Shown here one piece after another: positions 1-9,894 of a stretch of DNA of 64,000 nt; position 1 is the stretch's first letter, and each line of letters opens with the position of its first letter. A model generated the notes under the pieces. That model worked only from the letters and a program-made list of their open reading frames with translations, ran no database searches and was not told the DNA's origin. Source of the stretch: Leishmania donovani (taxonomy: Eukaryota; Euglenozoa; Kinetoplastea; Trypanosomatida; Trypanosomatidae); NCBI RefSeq assembly GCF_000227135.1, contig NC_018248.1:82706-146705 (forward strand). Direction: 5' to 3'. The position numbers and the translations under genes are program-made.

Positions 1-230
1 AGGGCGCTGTCTTCACTGCTGCTCCGATGCTCAAGACCCGCACGCAGGGTCTCGCCACCGTCGCCGTCGACGGCTCCGTGTACGAGAAGACGCCGTCCTT
101 CCAGCGCCTGTACCAGGAGTGCATAACGAGCATCCTCGGAAGCACGTCGAACGTGAAGGTGGTGCTGCAGAAAGACGGTAGCGGTGTCGGCGCCGCGATG
201 ATCTGCGCGCTGGCCGTCAACAAGAAGTAG
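1..230 (+). CDS. HK: Hexokinase, C-terminal fragment (5' end outside window)
   Basis: The open frame enters from the left edge (first full codon at 3) and ends in TAG at 228-230, giving about 75 residues. It contains the hexokinase C-terminal signature: a conserved KVVLQKDGSGVGAAM segment corresponding to the DGSG-x-GAA adenosine-binding region of the family, followed by a short hydrophobic helix and a lysine-rich end. Hexokinase phosphorylates glucose with ATP; in trypanosomatids it is glycosomal, normally through an N-terminal PTS2 that is not visible here. Leishmania usually carries tandem hexokinase copies, so an upstream copy is possible outside the window. The family call is firm; which copy it is cannot be told. 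Confidence 0.93.
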   Translation, partial: GAVFTAAPMLKTRTQGLATVAVDGSVYEKTPSFQRLYQECITSILGSTSNVKVVLQKDGSGVGAAMICALAVNKK

Positions 231-2565
231 GCAGCGCGTCAGCAGCAGCACGCACATGCGCCTTTTTGGGGAGAAAGGTTTGAGGGTTGGTGACGGCTAT
301 GGAAAGCGGTATTCATGGCCTCGTGGCGAGTGCCGCCGACGCATCGTTGCGGAGTGGGAAGCCTCTTGCAGACGAACGCGCATGGGTTCTGCCCCCTCTC
401 CCTCTCCCTCTCCCTCTGAAGCTGCTTCGGACGCACACATCGCGTTCCACCATGGGTGTGTGCGTCTCCTGATTCTCCGTAACGAGATTGTGCTCTTCCT
501 CTCTTTCCTTAGCGGGCACGTCTTCGGCGTTTGCGCTTCTGCGGTGGCGGTGACGACGATGAAGACGTACCCGTTGAGGTGCGCATGCGTATCTAAGCGT
601 GTCAGGGCGCGGAGGGTAGGATTCAGTGGCCCCCCCCTCTCTCATCTTCAGCTCCGTAAGGGAGCGTGTTCTCTTTTCCTCGGGAGTCACGCTGTCCGCG
701 GAGACCCGTCAATTGTGTTGAGGGAGAGGGAGTGGGGATGTGAAAGGTGGGCGTCCCGCCCGTGGACGTCGTGCGTCGATGCTTCTACCCTCGAATCACC
801 ACCACCACCGCCGCGGCGCCTCCCGCGTGAAACGCACACAGCTAAAGATCGCATGGCACCCCCCCCCCACTCCACCCTCCTTGCTCTCCCTTTCTTTGTT
901 TACGAAGGCGTCTCTCGCCTCGTAATTCGCTGGTCTTTAGCTTGCGTGACTCTCTTCCTCTGCTTGACCTTTCTGAGAGGCGGAGGCGGGGGGGGGGGGG
1001 CAAGGTGGGAACGGCGACGGAGCTGCCAGCGAGCACCGCCTCCAATTTCTTGGGCAGCCGTCGGCTTGCCACCACCACCACCACCCCCTCGCTCGTTCTC
1101 TGTCGATATAACGCCTATGCGTTTCGTCTTCGGTTTGCTCCTCCCTGTCCTCACGCCGTCCGCGGTGCCGCGCATCACCGCACGCGGCGGCCGGCATGAA
1201 GGATGGTCAACTTGGGCAATACATAAAGAGACACTCAACCGCGCTCGCATGAGCAGGAACAAATCCTGGTGCGGTTCGGGGGAGAGGAGGAGAGGTGAGA
1301 GGAGAGGGGGAGGGGGGCACCGCCTCCCCCCACCCCCTTCTCTTTCCTTCGCCTCTGCCTCTTTGCTACCGGCCCTCTTTTTCGTGGCCATGTCCCCATA
1401 CGACGCTTCTCGTCGGCGTGTCCGCTGCCGCTCCACAGCCCTTCCCCCTCCCCTCCCTCTCATTGCTCCGCGATTCGAACGCCCACGGTAGACATGCACG
1501 CGGGCACATCCGAAAGGTGTGACGATGGATCGCAAGGCTGCTCAGCTGTGTGCATGAGTGGCTCTGTGTCCGCGTGTTTCTGTGAACCTTGTCCAGCTGC
1601 TCGAAGACATCGTTGTGTCTGGTTTCTGTGGCCATAGTGACGGCGCTCCTTTCTCTTTTCCGTCGCGTTGTTGCCCCTTCTTCTTTCCCCGTGATGACGG
1701 GTGAAGGTGAAGGGAGGAGGCACACATGCCTCCGTGCGCGGTATCTCAGGGCCCAGTGACCCCCACTCTGTCTGGGGAGGCCAACCAACCAACTCTATCC
1801 TCTGTCGAATGCCGAGCCACTTCTGCTGGTAGCAGGCGCGAGCACCCACGACATGGGGAAGTCAGAACGACACATCAAGGGAAAAGAAAAGCGAAAAAGG
1901 CGGCAGCATTGCCGAACTGCTACTCGCTCCCCCTCCTTCTGTGCGTGTGCGTGTGTGCTTGCTAGTGTTATCCTCGGTATTCTGAAACAAGCGATGCGTG
2001 CACGGTTGAAAAAGAAGTGGGCAGGGGCGGGGCGGCAGGTTGGCCAGAGCCTAGAGGGTGCACGCAAGCACTCGGAAGAGAAAACGGCTGTAGAGGGCGG
2101 AAAAGGACATCTCTGTCACACCTGTCGCCTCCCCCCACCCCCTTCTTTTCTATGTTGGTGACGCTCCAGCACCCCCTCCCCTCCCGTGGCCCTCTCAGCC
2201 ACGTCTTCGCATCCGCCCATAAGCGCACATTTCGATGGATTCATTGGGCATTGCTCATGCTTTCAGTGTGCAAGGACGAGGTCTGCGTGTGTTTCTGTGT
2301 CTGTGCACGGTACTGGAAGCTGAGCAAGTCACGGCCTCGCCTCTGGCCCCGCCCCCTCTTCATCTTCTGCTGCCTGCTCACGTATCCTCTCCGCGCTTCT
2401 CTTCCTCCTCACGTCCCCGCTACGCCTTCCCACCTCACTTGACTGATACCCGTGTTGTTATGAGACATGTGCCAGCTCCCCGGGTGGCACAGCTTTGGTC
2501 ATCCCTACCGATCCCCTCCACTCGCACACACGCGCACTCAACCGAACCAGCAGTGGCAGCCCATC
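231..2565. other. Intergenic/UTR region, hexokinase to PPR gene
   Basis: About 2.3 kb with no credible gene. It holds the hexokinase 3' UTR, G-runs and C-runs (for example G-rich near 981-1000), and TC-rich stretches. A 411-codon open frame on + (256-1491) and a 211-codon one on - (900-1535) are low-complexity Arg/Pro/Ser readings of GC-rich DNA. A degenerate repeat sits near 1720-1836 (listed separately). A likely spliced-leader acceptor for the next gene is one of the AGs at 2464 or 2475, after the pyrimidine-rich 2340-2440 stretch; use of 2475 would make 2566 the first ATG. Confidence 0.7.
1720..1836. repeat. Degenerate dispersed repeat, copy A (possible SIDER relic)
   Basis: By eye this segment aligns with 20465-20578 over roughly 110 bases. 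Both begin with a CACATGC-type block, share GCGCG...CTCAG...CCAGTG...CCC blocks, then a GGG..GCCA..C..CTC block, and end with near-identical TGCCGAGCC(A/G)CTTCTG(C/G)TGG. Both copies lie in non-coding sequence. Leishmania 3' UTRs are rich in SIDER elements, extinct short retroposons that influence mRNA stability, and this is the natural candidate class, but I have not matched it to a consensus. Confidence 0.42.
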
Positions 2566-4767
2566 ATGCAGGCTCGTCTTCGACGCTGCCTTCAATGCAG
2601 CTCCGGAAGTGACGTTGTCTCGCTCTCCTCTGCTCAACCTCCGCAGCCTTCGACGTGGTCGTTGATCCGGCGAGCGCCCCTCCTCCTCATCAGCAGCGGC
2701 AGCGGTGTTACGTCCGTGCGCTGCTACTCACATGAAGGAGATTGCTCTTCCTCGCGCCGCACACCCGCTGCGGTAGCGCCTTCTACTGCCGCCCCCTCGG
2801 CGTCCCCTGACCCAGCGACAACAACGCTCGGTGCACTTCAGCGCTATGTGCACCAACGCGACTACGGCGGCTGTGCGGCCTTCTACGAGCAGCACTTCAA
2901 CCCAGCACAGCAGCACTTTATAACCGACTTCTGCCAGGACTTTGTGGCCGACGCCCGCGACGCGCTCATCACACTGATGCGCGTGTACACCAACCTTGGA
3001 CGCATAGACAAGGTGCGTGAGGTGCTTGCCGTGGGCCTGCGCGACCTCGCCGCCCCAAAGGAGCCCAAGTTGGCATCACCTGTGCAATATGCATGGCTGG
3101 GCAGCAGCGCAAGGCGGCGGGACGGCGGCAACGCCACGGCTGCCACCGGTACCCCGCTGAAGTTGCAAGACGACCTCCTCGCCCCAGGTGCTGCCGCAAG
3201 GGGAGGCAGGTCATGCGACACCAGCGCCATCATGTGGTGGCGCCGTCCCACCGTGCTCAACGCTGACGTCTTCAACGCGTACTTCGAGGCACTCACGCGG
3301 CGAAACAAGTACGCCGTGGAGGAGGTCGTCTTTGTGCTCGATCAGATGAAGGCGTGTGGTGTGGAGAAGGATGCGTTGACGTACCACTACTTGGTGGAGC
3401 TGCACGTGCGAGCGGGCTACGACCCGACCGGGTTGTGGGAGGAGATGAAGCAGCGGGAGCCGGAAGTGACCCCGCTGCCTGCCACGGTGCAGACGTTCAT
3501 GCTGCGCGTTGTGCCGTACAGCGCAGACCCGTCCCTCGTGGTGGAAATAACACGCGCCGCCCTGCGGTACGGCACCGCCATCGTGGACAAGCGCATGCTG
3601 GCTGAGCTGATGGTGCAGTGGCTGAGCCCAGTGCGTGCCCCCAACCACGGTGAGAGCAGCGGAGGCAGCGGCAGCCGGCACACCGCGGCGCAGGCATCTC
3701 GCCTTGGACTCAGCACCGGCTCGCCGTCCTCCGCGGCGCAGTACCCGCCCGAGCACGTGCTTTGGCTCATGCTGGAGCTGGAGCTGCGCTGTGTCTTGGA
3801 GAAGGCGAGCTTTAGCCAGTACGTTCAGCGCCATTACTTCACGGAGTTGCTGCTGCGCTGTGCCAAGTGCACCGACGCGGGTACCGCGGAGCAGGTGCTT
3901 GCGCTGATGGACCGGCACGCCATCGCCAAGACATCAGAAGTGCTGGCGCTGGTTGTGTGGTGCTGGTCGCAGGCACTGGAGATTGAGAAGGCGCTCGATC
4001 TTATCGAGTGGATGGCGCTCAAGGGCTACCTCGACCAGGTAGACTGCTTCCGCAAGGCGCAGATCGAATCGCTGCGCTACACAATGGACCGCCACTACCT
4101 CATGGCCTTCGCCGATGCCATCAACACGCTGGCGCTGGTGGAGCGTGCGCTGTCACATCTCCAGGCGCGCCGGCAGAAGGGCGCGCTGGTGACGGTGCAC
4201 ACGCTTGACCTACTAGTGCTGGCGCTGGCTCGCATCGGCGAGGAGCGCAAGGCGCTGCAGCTTGTCTCCGCCTACGAGCCTAGGTGGGGAGTGGCGCCAC
4301 GCACGAACACATACAACGCCCTCCTCACCGGCTGCTCGCGCCACCGCAGCACGATGCTGCACCGCGTGGTGTACAAGACGATGAAGAACAGCGGTGTTGT
4401 GCCAAACGTGCTGACGTTTCGCGTGCTCATCCGCCAGGCCGTGATGGCCGGCAACATTGACGAGGCCATCTTCTACCTGGAAGAAGTGACCGCCTACCCC
4501 GGGCTGCGGGTCGAGGTGGAGATGATCCTGCCGATTTTGGAGAGGGCCGCCCGCGTCGGCGACGTGGAGACGGCCACCCGCGTCAGTCAGTATTCTCTTA
4601 AGTGCGACATCGGCATCGACGGGAGCGTGCTGCGCAGCGTCATGCAGCAACTGACGGAGGCGGGGCAGAGTGTGGAAGTGCTGAAGGGCCAACTGCCGCT
4701 GCACGAAGCGCTGCGGTCGCGCTCCAAGGCAGGCCGCCAGCGCGCCCGCAACGAAGTGCTCGTGTAG
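2566..4767 (+). CDS. Pentatricopeptide repeat (PPR) protein, probably mitochondrial
   Basis: 733 residues from the ATG at 2566; an in-frame ATG at 2467 lies only 3 bases after a possible splice AG and is less likely. The N-terminus (MQARLRRCLQC..., Ser/Arg rich, almost no acidic residues for about 50 residues) looks like a mitochondrial presequence. The body is helical with PPR-like units, clearest near residues 225-290 (VFNAYFEALTRRNK..., ALTYHYLVELHVRAG) and 570-650 (TYNALLTGCSRHR, VLTFRVLIRQAVMAGNIDEA). PPR proteins bind single-stranded RNA, and in trypanosomatids nearly all act in mitochondrial RNA processing, stability or ribosomes. The exact RNA or complex cannot be deduced. A low-complexity Ser/Gly linker sits near residues 360-385. 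Confidence 0.85.
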   Translation: MQARLRRCLQCSSGSDVVSLSSAQPPQPSTWSLIRRAPLLLISSGSGVTSVRCYSHEGDCSSSRRTPAAVAPSTAAPSASPDPATTTLGALQRYVHQRDYGGCAAFYEQHFNPAQQHFITDFCQDFVADARDALITLMRVYTNLGRIDKVREVLAVGLRDLAAPKEPKLASPVQYAWLGSSARRRDGGNATAATGTPLKLQDDLLAPGAAARGGRSCDTSAIMWWRRPTVLNADVFNAYFEALTRRNKYAVEEVVFVLDQMKACGVEKDALTYHYLVELHVRAGYDPTGLWEEMKQREPEVTPLPATVQTFMLRVVPYSADPSLVVEITRAALRYGTAIVDKRMLAELMVQWLSPVRAPNHGESSGGSGSRHTAAQASRLGLSTGSPSSAAQYPPEHVLWLMLELELRCVLEKASFSQYVQRHYFTELLLRCAKCTDAGTAEQVLALMDRHAIAKTSEVLALVVWCWSQALEIEKALDLIEWMALKGYLDQVDCFRKAQIESLRYTMDRHYLMAFADAINTLALVERALSHLQARRQKGALVTVHTLDLLVLALARIGEERKALQLVSAYEPRWGVAPRTNTYNALLTGCSRHRSTMLHRVVYKTMKNSGVVPNVLTFRVLIRQAVMAGNIDEAIFYLEEVTAYPGLRVEVEMILPILERAARVGDVETATRVSQYSLKCDIGIDGSVLRSVMQQLTEAGQSVEVLKGQLPLHEALRSRSKAGRQRARNEVLV

Positions 4768-5774
4768 GCGGCTGTCAGGTACAATGGCGATGGACGGGTG
4801 AGTGATGGAGGGGAAGGGACACCGGAGGTGCGCCGTACATCTCACCCCTCCGTCTTCCCTTTGTGTCTTGTTTTGCGCGCGTGTTGAAATGAAATGCTTG
4901 GTTGCCGTTGCCCTGTGCTGAGGTGCGCATGGCGCTGATCTTCATAGAGCCACAAGCGCTTCACGCATATACATGCACACGCCGAGCTCCACATATGCAC
5001 GGGGTAGCGGCTTGATGCGACCGTGCAGACACCGTTCTCCCACCACCAACCCATCTCTCACTCGTGTGCTCGCCTGAGGGTGGGCAGTGGAAGACTCGCG
5101 AATTGCACGTGCATGGGTGGCAGAAGGAGCAGGAGAACTGGCAGTCGCACTGCGAGCGCGTGCATCTCCTTTCTCACTGCTTCTCGCACTGGTGCGTACT
5201 GACGATCATGAGGTGGGCGTGTACCCCGTCACTCCCCTTCCATCTATCACTCCTTCTTCCTCAACGATGCCGCATGTAATACACAATGTCCATCCCCACC
5301 ACCACCGTCGACGCCTCCCCACATACAGCAGCAGCCGCACCTTGGCGAAAGACGCCCTCACCGTAGCGGTAGAAGTTAGGGCGGAAAAGAAGTGACGGGA
5401 CCCTTTCCGTGTTCTCTTAGAGAGAGCTCGCGCCCTCCCTCTCTCTCTGCCAAGTGGGGAGAAGCTCGCCACTGCCGCCGCACACACACGCACACACAAA
5501 CTCCTCTTTTTCAGGCTCGCAAGTACTTTAGCAGCCCGAGAGAAACGCAGCGTGGAGCTTTAGAGAAGCAGCAACAGCAGCAGCAGCCGTCCGCTCCGAA
5601 AGAACGCGAACGGTTTTAACGGGCGGGTCGCAGACTGCGTGTGTGTGCGTGGCACGGTGCAGAGAAGAGCGGCAGCTGCACTGAGAGTGTGTGTGTGTGT
5701 GTGTGCACCGTCGTTGTTTCTGGCTCTCCGTACCCTGCTGTTGTGGTTGGACTTGGACCCCACCCGCACACGGC
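4768..5774. other. Intergenic/UTR region, PPR gene to kinase gene
   Basis: About 1 kb, no gene seen. It contains a TC-rich segment near 5400-5450, CA repeats near 5481-5500, a good splice acceptor at 5501-5514, a CAG run (5568-5587) and a GT run (5689-5704). The long kinase frame can be read upstream to a GTG at 5691, but that stretch is the GT repeat and is leader. Confidence 0.65.
5501..5514 (+). promoter_or_regulatory. Candidate spliced-leader acceptor for the kinase gene
   Basis: CTCCTCTTTTTCAG is an uninterrupted polypyrimidine tract ending in CAG, 260 bases before the kinase ATG. This is the expected trans-splicing acceptor form in trypanosomatids. It is a sequence-only prediction. Confidence 0.5.
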
Positions 5775-8700
5775 ATGGCCACCGTAGACACCGTCAGGGG
5801 GCGGTACTCGTCCTACAAGCTGCTCAACGAAGTTGGCCGCGGTGGCAGCGCGCTCGTGTACCGCGCGCAGGACGTGGCCACACGCAAAGATGTTGCCGTG
5901 AAGCAGCTCTTTGGCAACCGGCCGCAGGACATGGAAGACTGGCTGCGCGAGGTGGACGCCCTACACACGCTCAACAACCATCATTGCCCGCATGTCGTGA
6001 AGTACCTGGACCACATGCAGCAGCACGATCGACTCTTCCTCGTGGAGGAGTTCACCGAGCACGGATCGCTGCTGCGCCGTCTGAAGGAAAACAGCAAGCT
6101 TCCGGAGGACATCGCTTGCCGGTATATCTACCAGGTGCTGACGGCCCTGTATCATATGGCCCCGTGGGGCGTCGTGCACGGCGACTTGAAGGCGTCAAAC
6201 ATTCTTCTCTTCGACGGCGATGTCGTGAAACTGACGGACTTTGCACTGCGCTCGCATGGCGAGGACGATCACGAGGATGGCGAGCGGCGCACCACCGCGG
6301 CCTCCACGCCTTCTGCCGAAGCACTGCCCCTCATGAGGGGCAGCCGCGCCGGGAGGGGCGCTGGTGAAGAGTGCTCTGGCTCTGCCCTCTCGGTGTTCCG
6401 CGGCTCCGCTTACTGGGCAGCGCCGGAAGTCCTCGCCGGTGCATCGAAGGCAACGGCGGCGAGCGACATCTGGTCGGTGGGCTGCCTCGCGGTGGAGTTG
6501 CTCACGGGTGCCCCGCCGTACTTCGAGCGCCCCATCCACAACGCCATTCATCACATCCTCAAGAGCTACTACGAGGTGCTCTGTGAAAGCGAGGCCAGCC
6601 GCGTCGGTGCTGCCGGCACCTCGCGCGCGTCCACCAACCCCGCAACCCCAAGCGCGGCAATGGGCTCTGGCGACGATGACGGGCCGCGTGGGCCCCGGAA
6701 GAAGAAAAACGGAGCGAAAGACGGGTGTGGTGCAGCGCCGCAAAAAACAGACGTGGCGTCCGCGCGGAGGGCGACGGCAACGACGAGCACCCACAATCCG
6801 CCGAAGGAGCCGGTCGATGCGGTCAAGACAGCCGCATCTAGCGGCGCTGTGTGTGCATCAGACCGGAATGAAGTGGCCACGCCTCTGTGCGAGGCGGCGC
6901 TGCTCCCGCCGCTTCCCGAGGACGTGCACTTGAGCGATGAATGTCTGTCGTTTCTACGGATGTGCTTCCGCCCCCGCGCGGTAGACCGGCCGTCGGCCGG
7001 AGAGCTGCTCCACGATCCGTGGTTTCTGGACTGCACCGTGCCGCAGCTTCTGCGGGCAGCGCGCGAGGGTCGGCCTATGAACGGGACGACAGGCGACGAG
7101 AGCGTCAGCGCCGGCACCAGCAGCGGCAGCCGCTTTGGGGTGATTGAGCAGTGGGTGAAGCGCAACCTGACATGTGATAACGAGAGCCGGTGCGAGGCGT
7201 GGCTGAACAGCGACGCACTGCCGCTGCTGGTGCCGGTGCTGACGCCGCGTATTATGACACCCAAGTACATTGGGAACGTGATGTGGTGCTTTTCCCAGTT
7301 TGCCGAGAGCCGCTCAGCCTTGGCGACGCTCTTTGTGGACCGGTTGGGGTCGACAGAGCTCTGGGGGGTGGAGGAGCTGACGTCGGCGTGCGACGCGGAC
7401 CACCTCGCCACCCTCTTTCGGCGGTGCTGTGCAACGCAGGACGCACAGGTGCCCGTGTACACCCCGGCAGACCCGCGTGCGCTGCGCTTTGTCCTGGGCC
7501 TGGAGAAGGAAAAGGTTCTGGCATGTGTGCGTGCGCTGCACTCGCGTCTCGTGCTCGAGCCGACGGCCGCGGCGATGGCTGCGGATGCGAGCTCGCTGGC
7601 CACCGCCACAGACGACACCGCAGTGGATCTGAACGACTGCCCCGCCTCCTCGCGTGACCCCGCGGCGCCCGCGCATGCGGCGCCGGATCGCGCACCGGCA
7701 TCCCTTCAAGAGCAGCATGAACAACAGCAGCGTGCCCGTGAGCGACTACTCAGCGACGGCGGCGCGGCGGTGCTGTGCCAGTGCGTGGAGGCGCAGTGCA
7801 AGGCAGCTTTCCTGAGCAACACAGCGCCCATGATGGAGTGGAGCACGATGAACCTGCTGTTTGACGTGCTCTGCACCATCGAGCCGCTGGCGGGCGGGCA
7901 GGCGTTGCTGTGGGGGCTCGGCGCTGACCTCAGCGGTGGTCACACCTCCCCGAGCTCTACTGTGGGCACAGGTGGTGGTGGAGCGGCGATTTTGAAATCG
8001 CTGACGGTTGTCGTCAACCCGTGCGGAGGACGAGGCGGCGGTGAGTTGAACAGCACCTGGGAAAAGTCGTCGCCAGGGACAGGTCCCCCGCTTTTGGTGT
8101 CACCGATCTCGGTGAGCCCGCAGGAGTCGATTCCGACGACAGCGGCAGCGGCGGGCGGCGGTGGCGGCCCGCTGAGCTCCCTAGGCAGCACTATGGGGTT
8201 CGGATGCCACACCGTCAGCGGCCTTCCACCGGAGTCAGTGCAGTGGGCCACATCTATGACATGGCTGCTCGCAGTGCAGGAAGCAGCGCGCCACCTGTGC
8301 GAGGCAGCGGTGCGCCTGCTCACCCGCTACATCCCAGTCGCCAGAAGGTGCAGGGCCGAGTACCTCGAGAAGGCCGGTGTCAGTCTGACTGCAACGCTGG
8401 TCCTCGTGGCCTCGAGCGAGGTGGTCAGCACCGACGTACGATGCGCGGCTGTCGAAGCCCTGCCGCAGCTGCAGGCGAGCTCGCTCCGTGCAACCCGGTA
8501 CCTGCGCGACCCGGTGCGCTGCATTGCCCTGCTGGCGCTCACCCTGAAGCGGTCCTACGGTGTCCCCGCGCTGACATCGTGCCTGCTCACAGCCATCACC
8601 GCTATGACGTCTGAGAAGCAGATGCTAGCGGCCTGCACCGGCTGCCCGTGGGTGTGGGAATCACTGGTGTCCCTGCTAAGAGAAGTGGAGGCAGCTGACA

Positions 8701-9194
8701 AAGCCGCCGCCGCTGGTGGCAAGCGCAGCAGCTCGGCTCTCCACAGCGCCGCCAGCACCGACGGTGGCGCGGCCGAGGGGGCCGTCGCCCCACCTGCCTT
8801 AGTAGCAGCAGCGGCGAGTCCCACATCAGTCAAATCGCCTAGCGCCAGCAGCAGCAGCGGCGCTGTTGCTGCTGGTGGCGCTGCTGTTTTTGCCGACATT
8901 GTTGTTCTTCTCTCGCGTTGGTTCGCGGAGGTGACACCGACGGCGCTGCTGAGCAGTGCCGTAACAGCAGCAGCAGCGGCATCGGAAGCAATACCTGCCC
9001 TCGGTCATCCAGCAGCGTCCCTACCCCTCCCGGTGTTTCTGCAGACACTTCGCTGCCAGCTCATAGCGCTGTCGCAGAACGGTCGTGTCTGCCACGGTGA
9101 TCTGATGCCGGATGTGGCGAAGGCGCTGCGGCATTTGGCCCCTCTCGAAGCCGCCGCCGTCGCCGCGTCAACGTCGACGGCCACGGTGGCGTGA
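5775..9194 (+). CDS. Large STE/NEK-like serine/threonine protein kinase with C-terminal helical region
   Basis: 1139 residues from ATG 5775. The kinase domain begins at once: glycine loop GRGGSALVYRA (21-31), VAVK lysine K43, catalytic loop HGDLKASN (135-142; D137, K139, N142), metal-binding DFA (155-157), then Y-W-A-A-P-E (213-218), DIWSVGC, and a closing DRPSAGELLHDPWF. The HRD arginine is Gly and the DFG glycine is Ala. The segment between DFA and APE is about 60 residues, and an insertion of roughly 115 residues (about 266-384) interrupts the C-lobe. The catalytic K, D, N and metal D are present, so activity is plausible. The remaining about 700 residues are Ala/Ser rich with helical, ARM-like stretches. 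The layout (N-terminal kinase, long helical tail) recalls Cdc7/SepH or MAP3K-epsilon types; the precise orthology is unsure. Confidence 0.88.
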   Translation: MATVDTVRGRYSSYKLLNEVGRGGSALVYRAQDVATRKDVAVKQLFGNRPQDMEDWLREVDALHTLNNHHCPHVVKYLDHMQQHDRLFLVEEFTEHGSLLRRLKENSKLPEDIACRYIYQVLTALYHMAPWGVVHGDLKASNILLFDGDVVKLTDFALRSHGEDDHEDGERRTTAASTPSAEALPLMRGSRAGRGAGEECSGSALSVFRGSAYWAAPEVLAGASKATAASDIWSVGCLAVELLTGAPPYFERPIHNAIHHILKSYYEVLCESEASRVGAAGTSRASTNPATPSAAMGSGDDDGPRGPRKKKNGAKDGCGAAPQKTDVASARRATATTSTHNPPKEPVDAVKTAASSGAVCASDRNEVATPLCEAALLPPLPEDVHLSDECLSFLRMCFRPRAVDRPSAGELLHDPWFLDCTVPQLLRAAREGRPMNGTTGDESVSAGTSSGSRFGVIEQWVKRNLTCDNESRCEAWLNSDALPLLVPVLTPRIMTPKYIGNVMWCFSQFAESRSALATLFVDRLGSTELWGVEELTSACDADHLATLFRRCCATQDAQVPVYTPADPRALRFVLGLEKEKVLACVRALHSRLVLEPTAAAMAADASSLATATDDTAVDLNDCPASSRDPAAPAHAAPDRAPASLQEQHEQQQRARERLLSDGGAAVLCQCVEAQCKAAFLSNTAPMMEWSTMNLLFDVLCTIEPLAGGQALLWGLGADLSGGHTSPSSTVGTGGGGAAILKSLTVVVNPCGGRGGGELNSTWEKSSPGTGPPLLVSPISVSPQESIPTTAAAAGGGGGPLSSLGSTMGFGCHTVSGLPPESVQWATSMTWLLAVQEAARHLCEAAVRLLTRYIPVARRCRAEYLEKAGVSLTATLVLVASSEVVSTDVRCAAVEALPQLQASSLRATRYLRDPVRCIALLALTLKRSYGVPALTSCLLTAITAMTSEKQMLAACTGCPWVWESLVSLLREVEAADKAAAAGGKRSSSALHSAASTDGGAAEGAVAPPALVAAAASPTSVKSPSASSSSGAVAAGGAAVFADIVVLLSRWFAEVTPTALLSSAVTAAAAASEAIPALGHPAASLPLPVFLQTLRCQLIALSQNGRVCHGDLMPDVAKALRHLAPLEAAAVAASTSTATVA

Positions 9195-9894
9195 GAGCCA
9201 TCCGTGAGGGAAAAAAGACGGACAGCGCATGAGTGTGCTGCACGCGCGCGCCTGCGCTGTGCAGATGCGTGCCTCCTTTGCTCGTGTCTTACGCCGTTGT
9301 ATGTGTTGTTGTTTTCGGGGGGCTACGTCTCTCCTCGGCGCCGTTGTTGACAGCGTCCCGCACGTGCGCATGTGGAGAAGGGTGGCGGGGTGAGGTGTGG
9401 AAGGGCCTCGCGCTTGTGTGGGTGCACTTCAGCCACGCTGTACCGGTGCCGCGCCCTCCACCATCCCCTCTAAGGGGCACACACACACCGTCAAGCAGGG
9501 AAGGTGCAGCGCATCCCCCTCGTTAGTCAGCCATGAACATGGGTCAGTCCTGGTGCTTTATGCGTGAGCCCGCTTGTGGGAGCTCAACGGCTTCAGAAAG
9601 AAGGTGTGCAGGGCCGCCCCTGTGCACTTGTGCCCTCTTCGCAGTTGTCTACGCCGACAGTCGCACGCACTTGCCGCCGCCCCGTCGACTCCGACCAGTG
9701 GAGCGTGCATTCGAGTGCAGCAAAGGGCAGACCGCAGACCCTCTGCCGTCGTCGAGGTCTACGTGCTCAATCGTTTGCTTCACGCCCCTCCCCCACCCCT
9801 TTCCGCTGCCACGGCGCGTATACGTCTCACTAAACACTACACACACGCACACAGAGAGAGAGAAAGAGTGCCACCGCTGCTTCGGACGCTTCCC
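9195..9894. other. Intergenic/UTR region before hypothetical gene at 9895
   Basis: 700 bases, no gene seen. A pyrimidine-rich tract at about 9771-9808 is followed by CA repeats and the first AG at 9853-9854, a reasonable acceptor 40 bases before the ATG at 9895. The upstream frame open from 9574 is leader-like. Confidence 0.6.

Noticed and set aside
1465..1485. GTTCGAATC-like tRNA B-box on the - strand
   Set aside because: The bases around it do not form a T-stem and no A-box or cloverleaf can be drawn upstream. A chance 9-mer.
256..1491. 411-codon open frame on + between hexokinase and the PPR gene
   Set aside because: Rich in Arg, Pro, Ser and homopolymer runs, no ordered segment, with equally long open frames on the - strand over the same DNA. 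It is GC-rich UTR.
5691..5774. Kinase start at a GTG in the GT repeat
   Set aside because: The 28 added residues are Cys/Val from the GT run. ATG 5775 begins directly before the glycine loop region.
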